A DNA stretch of 23,666 bases from JAVKSM01 sp039583705 (GTDB lineage Bacteria; Actinomycetota; Actinomycetes; Mycobacteriales; Pseudonocardiaceae). The notes beneath the pieces are model-generated. The model ran no database searches. It saw only the letters and a program-made list of their open reading frames with translations, and was not told where the DNA came from. Shown here piece after piece: positions 17,384 through 23,666 of this stretch. How positions within the stretch are numbered: the stretch's first letter is position 1; each line of letters begins with the position of its first letter. The translations under genes and the position numbers were made by a program. The DNA lies in NCBI GenBank assembly GCA_039583705.1, contig JAVKSM010000043.1, positions 1 to 23,666 of the forward strand, read 5' to 3'.

Positions 17384-18040
17384 TCAGACGAGCAAGGGGA
17401 GCAGGGCACGGCGGCGGCGGACCACCGCCCCGCGGGGGGTGTCCAGGCGCAGCCAGGAGTCGGTGACCGACACCCGCACGGTGCCGCCCCCGCGCTCCCC
17501 GCCGCCCTGCCCGATCAGGCCCATCCCGGCCAGCGCGAACAGGCATCGCATCGGCACCTCGACACTGCACCTGCTCCCGCTCACCGTGAGCGCCGGCTGG
17601 TCCAGCAGCGCCGAGGAGGGTGCGCCGCGCCGCCCCGGATTGCGCCCGGCCAGGCTGATCCCCCGGTCGGACAACGCCTCCAGCTCCGCGACCGGCACCT
17701 CCTCGAGCGGCAGCCAACCCTGCGCAGGCGGCAGTGCACCCCGCCACCGGGCGTCCAGCGCCCGACCTGGGTCGACCCGTCGAGCGCGCTGCACGGTGAG
17801 CGCGGCGAGCAGGTCCGACCCAGCGACCGTGAGGTCCGGCGGGGCAAGGTCACCGTGAACGGATCGGGTCACGAGGGCGTCGAAGGGCGTCTGCGCCCAC
17901 GCGTCGACCCGACCGTCGCGGCACCGCAGCCGCACCATGGCCGCCGCGTCGAGCCGCACCAGCCGCCCGGTGAACTCACCCAGGTCGACCCGCTCGACGA
18001 GATCTGTCACCTCCAGCTCGGCAACCTCCACGTCAGCCAC
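17384..18040 (-). CDS. conserved hypothetical protein (Rv2474c-like position and size)
   Basis: I recognise no domain in this 218-residue protein. It has no signal peptide and no membrane helix. It is rich in Leu, Val, Arg and Asp, with a basic patch VVRRRRALLPLLV at the end and 'PMRCLFALAGMGLIG' as its most hydrophobic stretch. In M. tuberculosis a protein of about the same length (Rv2474c) lies at the same place next to the thioesterase and glutamate dehydrogenase genes, which supports a real gene. The GTG at 18040 is the first start after the 19-bp tandem repeats; the repeat unit resembles the start region itself (GTGAAAGCTGAC against GTGGCTGAC). No strong ribosome binding site is seen. 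Confidence 0.75.
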   Translation of the reverse strand: MADVEVAELEVTDLVERVDLGEFTGRLVRLDAAAMVRLRCRDGRVDAWAQTPFDALVTRSVHGDLAPPDLTVAGSDLLAALTVQRARRVDPGRALDARWRGALPPAQGWLPLEEVPVAELEALSDRGISLAGRNPGRRGAPSSALLDQPALTVSGSRCSVEVPMRCLFALAGMGLIGQGGGERGGGTVRVSVTDSWLRLDTPRGAVVRRRRALLPLLV

Positions 18041-18047
18041 CGCTCGT

Positions 18048-18123
18048 CTCGTCAGCTTTCACCCGCCTCGTCAGCTTTCACCCGCCTCGTCAGCTTTCAC
18101 CCCCCTCGCCAGCTTTCACCCGC
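18048..18123. repeat. four tandem 19-bp direct repeats
   Basis: Units lie at 18048-18066, 18067-18085, 18086-18104 and 18105-18123, with consensus CTCGTCAGCTTTCACCCGC. The first two are identical, the third has one change near its end, and the fourth has GCC for GTC. They fill the gap between the thioesterase gene and the conserved hypothetical gene, and the last 27 bases lie within the thioesterase coding region. A slippage or variable-number locus is likely. Confidence 0.92.
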
Positions 18124-18549
18124 CTCCCCGCCACCGTCGCACCAGCGTGCCAGGAACTCCCGCTCGACCGGCTGCAGCCGGCGCGGTCGACCAGCCGCCA
18201 GGTCGAAAGGCACCATCTGGGTGCGGGCGGTCACCGCGGGTGTCGCACCGTCGGCGTAGCCGGCGTACACGGCGTAATCCAGCAGAAACGACGCCGCCCG
18301 TACCTGATGCGCCCACAACTCCACCCGCAGCGGTCTCGGCTGGTATGGGATCTGCGCCCGGTAGTCGACAGCCAGCTTGGCGACGAGCACGCCGTCGGCC
18401 AGGGCGCCAGCCCCGCGCTGCCCGGCCTCGGTGAAGATCAGTGCGACCCGGGCGTCCTCCAACAGGGTGACGAGACGGGCGTGGTTGACGTGGCCGTAGA
18501 CGTCCTGGTCGGACCACCGCACCGGCACCTCGACACAGAACCGGCCCAC
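18097..18549 (-). CDS. acyl-CoA thioesterase, hotdog fold (4HBT type)
   Basis: This 150-residue cytosolic protein has the 4HBT signature 'VRWSDQDVYGHVNHARLVTL', where the aspartate of SDQD is the usual catalytic position. 'DYRAQIPYQPRPLRVELWA' and 'TARTQMVPFDL' follow. Such enzymes release free acids from acyl-CoA; the chain specificity cannot be told. GTG 18549 lies one base after the gdh stop, so translation is probably coupled to gdh; M. tuberculosis has the same pair (Rv2476c, Rv2475c). The C-terminus runs into the tandem repeats: one base change in the first repeat copy reached turns a TGA into TGG and adds four residues. Confidence 0.88.
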   Translation of the reverse strand: MGRFCVEVPVRWSDQDVYGHVNHARLVTLLEDARVALIFTEAGQRGAGALADGVLVAKLAVDYRAQIPYQPRPLRVELWAHQVRAASFLLDYAVYAGYADGATPAVTARTQMVPFDLAAGRPRRLQPVEREFLARWCDGGGEAGESWRGG

Positions 18550-18550
18550 C

Positions 18551-21500
18551 TCAACGCACCATGCTGCGGATCTGGTGCGCGGCGACCGAAAGGGTGGCGA
18601 GGTCGAGGCGGCCGAGCTGGGAGATCTCGCTGAGCGCGGAGCGTGCCCGGGCCAGCCGAGAGGAGTTCGCCTGTTCCCAGTGTGCGATCTTCTCCTCCGG
18701 ATCCTCACCGGGATCGGTATGGCCGAGCACGTCGAGGGTGATCGCGCGCAGCGAGCCGTAGAGGTCGTCGCGCAGGGCCAGGCGGGCCAGGGCATACCAG
18801 CGGTCGCCGCGGGCCAGACCGGAGACCGAGGTGAGCATGGTGTCGATGCCCAGGTGCTCGGAGAGCGCGTAGTAGAGGTCGGTCACCTCGGCGACCTCGC
18901 GCTCACCGGCGGCGGAGCGGCCCTGCTCGGCGAGCTCGGTCACCTCGACGACATCGAGCAGGCTGTAACCGTACAGCAGCCCGGCGACCCGGGTGGCGAG
19001 CGCCACGGGGGCGCCGCGGGCGACGAACCGCTCGGCCTTCGCGGCCATCGCCTCGGCCTCGCCGCCGCACAGCAGCCCCGGCAGCCGCGGCATCAGCTCG
19101 GCGAGGACGCCACGGAAGCGGCTGGTCTCCGCATTGACGGCCAGCGGCTGCGGCCGGTTGGACAGGAACCACCGGCTTGCCCGGTCCAGCAACCGGCGAG
19201 ACTCCAGCACGAGTGCGTCGGCGGTGGCGGTGGGCAGTACGTTGTCCTGGTCGGCGATCTCGCGCCACAACGATGGCAGGTCGAAGGTCGCGGTGGTGAT
19301 CGCGTAAGCGCGCACCGCGTCGGTGGCGCTCGCGGTCATCTCCTCGGCGAGCCGGAACGCGAAGCTGATCCCGCCGCCATCGACCACCTCGTTGACGAGC
19401 ATCGTCGTGACGATCTCCCGGCGCAGGGGGTGCCCGGCGATCTCGGCACCGAAGCGCTCGGTCAGCCGCCGCGGGAAATAGCGCGGTAGCCGCCGTGCGA
19501 AGGCCTCGGCGTCGGCTAGGTCGCTGCGCAGCAGCTCGGCCGACAGGGCGAGCTTGACGTGCCCGAGCAGGCTGGCCAGCTCCGGCGCGGTCAACCCCTC
19601 GCCGGCCTGTTCCAGCGCGGCGAAGCCGGCGTCGTCGGGAAGCTGTTCCAGCGCCCGGTCCAGCCCGTGGCGGGCCGCCAGGTGGGCCACGAGCCGGCGG
19701 TGGACGCCCACCATCGGGGCGGCGTGTGCCCGCCCGACGCCCAGCACGTCGTTCTGCGCCCGGTTGTGCGCCAGCACGAGCCCGGCAACCTCGTCGGTCA
19801 TCTCCGCGAGCAGCGCGTCACGTCCGGCGCGATCCAGCTTGCCGGCGGCGACCAGCCTGTCGAGCAGGATCTTGATGTTGACCTCGTGGTCGGAGCAGTC
19901 CACTCCGGCGGAGTTGTCGATCGCGTCGGTGTTGACCTTGCCGCCGGCCCGGGCGTACTCGACGCGACCGGCCTGGGTCATGCCGAGGTTGCCGCCCTCG
20001 CCGACGACCTTGACCCGCAACTGCCCGCCGTCGACCCGCACCGCGTCGTTGGCCTTGTCGCCAACGTGGGCGTGGCTCTCGCCGCGGGCCTTGACGTAGG
20101 TGCCGATCCCGCCGTTCCACAGCAGGTCGGCGGGGGCGAGCAGGATCGCGCGGATCAGCTCGCCGGGAGTCAGCGCACGGACGTCGTCGGCCAGACCCAG
20201 CGCGGCCCTCGCCGGCCCGCTCAGCGGGACCGACTTGGCCGTCCGCGGCCAGATCCCGCCGCCCTCGCTGAGCAGGGAGCGGTCGTAGTCGTCCCAGGAG
20301 GAGCGGGGCAGCCGGAAGAGCCGCTCCCGTTCGGCGTAGGACCTCGACGCGTCCGGTGCTGGGTCGAGGAAGACGTGACGGTGGTCGAAGGCCGCGACCA
20401 GCCGGACGTGGCGGGTGGCCAGCATGCCGTTGCCGAACACGTCCCCGGACATGTCGCCGATGCCAACCACCGTGAAGTCCTCGGTCCGGGTGTCGGTGCC
20501 CAGCTCCCGGAAGTGCCGCTGGACGCTCTCCCACGTGCCGCGGGCGGTGATTCCCATCGCCTTGTGGTCGTAGCCGGCCGAGCCCCCGGAGGCGAAGGCG
20601 TCGTCCAGCCAGAAGCCGTAGCTGGCCGCGACCTCGTTGGCGATGTCGGAGAAGGTTGCGGTCCCCTTGTCCGCGGCCACGACGAGGTAGGCGTCGTCGC
20701 CGTCGTGGCGGACCACCCGCTCCGGTGGGCGGATCACCCCGTCGACCAGGTTGTCGATGAGGTCGAGCAGGCCCGAGACGAACGCCCGGTAGCAGGCGAT
20801 CCCCTCCGCCGTCATCGCCTGCCGCTCGGCCGTGCCCGTCCCGGTGGGTGGCGGCGGCCGCTTGACGACGAATCCGCCCTTGGCGCCCACCGGGACGATG
20901 ACCGCGTTCTTCACCGCCTGCGCCTTGACCAGCCCCAGGACCTCGGTGCGATAGTCCTCGCGGCGGTCGGACCAGCGCAGGCCGCCGCGGGCGACCGGGC
21001 CGAACCGCAGGTGTACGCCCTCCACCCGGGGCGAGCACACGAAGATCTCGAAACGGGGCCGCGGCGCCGGCAGGCCGGGGACCGCTTGCGGGTCGAGCTT
21101 GAGCGCCAGGTAGGGACAGCTGGCGACGAAGTAGTTCGTGCGCGTCGTGGCCGTGATCAGCGCGAGGTAACTGCGCAGGATGCGGTCGGCGTCCAGCCCT
21201 GGCACGTTGTCGATCGTGCTGGCGATCTCCCCGGCGAGCCGCTCGACGTTCCCGGCCCGCTCCCACTCCGGTCGGTCGGGATCGAACCGGGCGGCGAACA
21301 GCGCCAGCAGCGCTTTCACCACGTCGACGTGGGCCAGCATGACGTCCTCGACGTAGTCCTGGCCGTACCGGCTGCCGACCTGCCGCAGGTACTTCGCGTA
21401 GGCCCGCAGCACCGCCGCTTGGCGCCAGTCGAGGCCTGCCCGTAGCACCAGGGCGTTGAAGCGGTCCACCTCGGCGGCGCCCGACCAGGCGGCGGCGAAC

Positions 21501-23476
21501 GCGTCCTGGAACCGGGTGCGCAGCAGTCGGGGGTCCTCCTCCGCCAGCCGCGCGAGCAGGTCCGGACCCAGCCGCAGGCCGAAGTCGTAGATCCAGCAGC
21601 GCAGCCCGTCGGGCCGGTGCACCTCGTAGGGCCGCTCGTCCACGACCTCGACACCCATCGCGTGCAGGACCGGCAGCACCGCCGAGAGCGTCACCCGCGC
21701 GCCGGTGAGGTAGAGCTTGAACCGCCGCTCCCCGCGCTGCCCGGTATCCTCGGCGCCTGGAGCGTAGAAGCTCATGCCCAGGGCGTCCTGGCCCGACAGC
21801 TCTTCGAGCGCTCGCAGGTCGGCCAGCGCCTCGAATGGCCCGAAGTCCTCCTTGTAGGCCTCGGGGAACACGCCGCCGAAGCGCGCCGCGTCCGCCCCCG
21901 CGGCAGGGCCGACCACGTCGAGCAGCCGGTCGTCCCAGGTCCGCACCGCTTCGGCGAGGCGCTCCTGGAGCCGGCCGGTGTCGACCTCGCGGTCCGCACC
22001 CCGCCCGGTCCGGACCGTGAAGTGCACGAGCGCGAGCCGCGACTCCCCGATCCGCGCGGCGTACTCGACGCCGGTGCCCTCGAGCTCGGCCAGCAGCACC
22101 TCCTGCATCGCCAGCCGGGCGGCCGTGGTGTAGCGGTCCCGTGGCAGGTAGACCACGCAGGAGAAGAACCGGCCGTAGGGGTCGCGGCGCAGGAACAACC
22201 GCACCCGGCGCCGCTCCGCCAGCGCCAGTACCGCCGTCGCTGTGGCGTAGAGGGTGTCGGTGTCCACCGCGAACAGCTCGGAACGCGGGTATGTCTGGAT
22301 CACCTCCAGCATCCGCTGCCCGGAGTAGGAGCCGAGCGGGAACCCGGCCCGGTGGATCACCTCCCGCACCCGACGCGACAGCACCGGGATGGCCATCACG
22401 TCCTCGTGCAGCGCCGCCACGGTGAGCACGCCGAGGAAACGGTGCTCGCCGGTCACCCGACCGTCGGCGTCGAAGGTCGTCAGCCGCAGGTAGTAAGGGT
22501 ACACCGGGCGGTACACGGTGGACGGAGCGCCGGCCTGGGTGAGCACCACCAACCGGGACGACCCGGTCAGCACGGTCTCGTCCGGCCCGGCGCTCAGCCG
22601 TTGCACGGCCAGGCTGTCTCGACGCAGGACACCCAGACCCGACGCGAGCACCGCGCGCAACGCCGGTTGGCCGCTCTCGACGTCGGCGACCAGCTCGTAG
22701 CGCCGGTAACCCAGGAAGGTGAAGCACCCGTCCGCCAGCCACCGCGCGAGCCGCGCGACGTCGTGGACGTGTTCTGGCGGGAACGGTGGCGGCTCGGCAT
22801 CGAGACGATCGGCAACGGCACGCGCCACCTGGGCCATCCGGTCGGCGTCCTCCGCGACCTCGCGGACGTCGGTGAGCACCTCCGAGAGCCGCTGGGCGAC
22901 CTGGTCCGCCCGATCGGGATCGTCGACCCGGTCCACCTCGAAGTGCATCCACGACTCGACGATCGCACCCGGCGGCGGTGAGTCCGGCCCGGCGCCGGTG
23001 AGGACCTCCCGCAGCGAACCCGTGACAGACCGGCGCACCACGACGATCGGATGGACGAGGCGGCAAACCTCCAGCCCCTCCCGCGAAAGTGCGGCGACCA
23101 GGGAGTCCACCAGGAAGGGCATGTCGTCGGCGACGACGAGTACCACAGTGGCCGGGCAGCGCCAGCCGTCCCGCGTGAGCGCCGGGTTCACGACCCGGAT
23201 CGCCGGGCGGCCGGGCGGCCGGTTCTCGGCCAACGCCCGGTGCGCCCGTACCGCGGCGACGGCGTCGTCAGGGTTGCCGTCCAGCAGCTCCTCGGCAGGG
23301 ACGTGCCGGTAGTACAACTCGACGAGGTCGGCCAGCTCCGGCGCCACCTCGGCCGCCCGCTGCGCGATCCCGCGCCGAGCCTCCCGGGCAACGCTCTCGT
23401 CTGGGGGTGCGGCGACGCTGACGGGCTGACCCACGCGACCCGTGGTGGGACGGGTGGACGCTCCCGCGAAGGTCAT
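18551..23476 (-). CDS. gdh: NAD-specific glutamate dehydrogenase, large (180 kDa) class
   Basis: This 1641-residue cytosolic enzyme oxidises glutamate to 2-oxoglutarate and ammonium with NAD. The size is that of the GDH180 class known from Streptomyces and mycobacteria. About 700 N-terminal residues form ACT-like regulatory segments (for example 'VVLVVADDMPFLVDSLVAAL'). The catalytic region starts near 730; its most diagnostic part is 'GPVARGGLRWSDRREDYRTE' near residue 830, then 'KNAVIVPVGAKGGFVVKR' near 865. 'GIGDMSGDVFGNGML' and 'GEGGNLGMTQAGR' belong to the coenzyme-binding region. The long helical C-terminus is typical. ATG 23476 has CAGGAG about 9 bases upstream. In mycobacteria the homologue is inhibited by the FHA protein GarA; whether this holds here is unknown. 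The thioesterase follows. Confidence 0.96.
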   Translation of the reverse strand: MTFAGASTRPTTGRVGQPVSVAAPPDESVAREARRGIAQRAAEVAPELADLVELYYRHVPAEELLDGNPDDAVAAVRAHRALAENRPPGRPAIRVVNPALTRDGWRCPATVVLVVADDMPFLVDSLVAALSREGLEVCRLVHPIVVVRRSVTGSLREVLTGAGPDSPPPGAIVESWMHFEVDRVDDPDRADQVAQRLSEVLTDVREVAEDADRMAQVARAVADRLDAEPPPFPPEHVHDVARLARWLADGCFTFLGYRRYELVADVESGQPALRAVLASGLGVLRRDSLAVQRLSAGPDETVLTGSSRLVVLTQAGAPSTVYRPVYPYYLRLTTFDADGRVTGEHRFLGVLTVAALHEDVMAIPVLSRRVREVIHRAGFPLGSYSGQRMLEVIQTYPRSELFAVDTDTLYATATAVLALAERRRVRLFLRRDPYGRFFSCVVYLPRDRYTTAARLAMQEVLLAELEGTGVEYAARIGESRLALVHFTVRTGRGADREVDTGRLQERLAEAVRTWDDRLLDVVGPAAGADAARFGGVFPEAYKEDFGPFEALADLRALEELSGQDALGMSFYAPGAEDTGQRGERRFKLYLTGARVTLSAVLPVLHAMGVEVVDERPYEVHRPDGLRCWIYDFGLRLGPDLLARLAEEDPRLLRTRFQDAFAAAWSGAAEVDRFNALVLRAGLDWRQAAVLRAYAKYLRQVGSRYGQDYVEDVMLAHVDVVKALLALFAARFDPDRPEWERAGNVERLAGEIASTIDNVPGLDADRILRSYLALITATTRTNYFVASCPYLALKLDPQAVPGLPAPRPRFEIFVCSPRVEGVHLRFGPVARGGLRWSDRREDYRTEVLGLVKAQAVKNAVIVPVGAKGGFVVKRPPPPTGTGTAERQAMTAEGIACYRAFVSGLLDLIDNLVDGVIRPPERVVRHDGDDAYLVVAADKGTATFSDIANEVAASYGFWLDDAFASGGSAGYDHKAMGITARGTWESVQRHFRELGTDTRTEDFTVVGIGDMSGDVFGNGMLATRHVRLVAAFDHRHVFLDPAPDASRSYAERERLFRLPRSSWDDYDRSLLSEGGGIWPRTAKSVPLSGPARAALGLADDVRALTPGELIRAILLAPADLLWNGGIGTYVKARGESHAHVGDKANDAVRVDGGQLRVKVVGEGGNLGMTQAGRVEYARAGGKVNTDAIDNSAGVDCSDHEVNIKILLDRLVAAGKLDRAGRDALLAEMTDEVAGLVLAHNRAQNDVLGVGRAHAAPMVGVHRRLVAHLAARHGLDRALEQLPDDAGFAALEQAGEGLTAPELASLLGHVKLALSAELLRSDLADAEAFARRLPRYFPRRLTERFGAEIAGHPLRREIVTTMLVNEVVDGGGISFAFRLAEEMTASATDAVRAYAITTATFDLPSLWREIADQDNVLPTATADALVLESRRLLDRASRWFLSNRPQPLAVNAETSRFRGVLAELMPRLPGLLCGGEAEAMAAKAERFVARGAPVALATRVAGLLYGYSLLDVVEVTELAEQGRSAAGEREVAEVTDLYYALSEHLGIDTMLTSVSGLARGDRWYALARLALRDDLYGSLRAITLDVLGHTDPGEDPEEKIAHWEQANSSRLARARSALSEISQLGRLDLATLSVAAHQIRSMVR

Positions 23477-23523
23477 ATGCAGCGGCTCCTGTTGCCGGCA
23501 CCCGGCGCACTGGCGCTGCGCCC

Positions 23524-23529
23524 AGCCTA
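23524..23529 (-). promoter_or_regulatory. candidate -10 element for gdh
   Basis: On the minus strand TAGGCT fits TAnnnT and would give a leader of about 40 bases carrying the CAGGAG ribosome binding site. The matching -35 position has no good hexamer. It lies in the short gap between gdh and the transposase end. Confidence 0.3.
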
Positions 23530-23554
23530 GATGATTGATTCCGTGAAGTTGGTG

Positions 23555-23666
23555 TTAGTGATCGAAGGCGGTCAGTGAGCGTTTGCTGCTCACGCCGGTG
23601 GTCCAGTTGTGCCAGATGCCGGCGGCCATGGCTAGGAGGCGTTGCGCGACGCGGGTGAACACCCCG
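23555..23666 (-). mobile_element. insertion-sequence transposase, C-terminal end (window-truncated), IS982-like
   Basis: The minus strand reads 'VFTRVAQRLLAMAAGIWHN', then 'SLTAFDH' and a stop at 23557-23555. The ending 'AxIWHNW...RSLTAYDH' is one I associate with actinobacterial IS982-family transposases. Only the last 37 codons are in the window, so neither intactness nor family can be settled. The terminal inverted repeat, if kept, should lie within about 23520-23555, immediately upstream of the gdh promoter region. Confidence 0.6.

Noticed and set aside
18048..18123. CRISPR array
   Set aside because: The four 19-bp units are directly adjacent without spacers and no cas genes are near.
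19559..22981. Long plus-strand frames (628 and 454 codons) and a 1082-codon alternative minus-strand frame over gdh
   Set aside because: The 1641-residue glutamate dehydrogenase explains the region in one uninterrupted frame. The others are compositionally biased shadows.

Overview
The window is high-GC DNA with the codon usage of an actinobacterium. It includes a mycothiol-dependent reductase homologue, a group II truncated haemoglobin and a 180-kDa-class NAD-glutamate dehydrogenase. From position 4610 to 23476 the gene order tracks Mycobacterium tuberculosis Rv2465c to Rv2476c (rpiB, the Rv2466c reductase, pepN, a DUF5130 protein, HNH protein, glbO, a conserved hypothetical, thioesterase, gdh), as recalled from the known genome. 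Extra genes are interspersed: a YbdK-type ligase, an amidase, a prolyl oligopeptidase, an MscS channel and a dienelactone hydrolase. The GC content and gene style suggest a Pseudonocardia-like member of the Pseudonocardiales, but that placement is inference.

Positions 1-4563 are accessory and partly decayed. They open with the 3' end of tRNA-Gly(TCC). Then come a GntR regulator broken by three frame changes, an apparently intact DNA methyltransferase without a visible restriction partner, and an EamA transporter with a frameshift and an apparent internal deletion. A small membrane-protein gene of clearly lower GC and a secreted NlpC/P60 peptidoglycan hydrolase follow. The hydrolase has a long leader with features of a c-di-AMP (ydaO-type) riboswitch. 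The segment ends with an eis-like acetyltransferase that keeps only its first ~28 codons and its C-terminal part.

Positions 4610-9702 hold rpiB, a YbdK-like carboxylate-amine ligase, an Rv2466c-type reductase whose active site reads CPWA instead of CPWC, and pepN. Positions 9709-12738 are a minus-strand string: HNH nuclease-like protein, amidase, a small membrane protein and a DUF5130 protein. Facing away from it is a plus-strand series at 12844-17365: prolyl oligopeptidase and mscS in tight coupling, then glbO and dienelactone hydrolase.

The last block is again on the minus strand. The very large glutamate dehydrogenase gene (23476-18551) is followed after 1 nt by a hotdog thioesterase, then by four 19-bp tandem repeats that run into the thioesterase stop codon, then by a conserved hypothetical gene. 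Upstream of gdh the window ends inside the C-terminal end of a transposase.

I found no CRISPR array and no complete mobile element. No multi-gene system looks wholly new. The most checkable oddities are the CPWA active site, the candidate c-di-AMP riboswitch, the lone methyltransferase among pseudogenes, and the tandem repeat that appears to have moved a stop codon.
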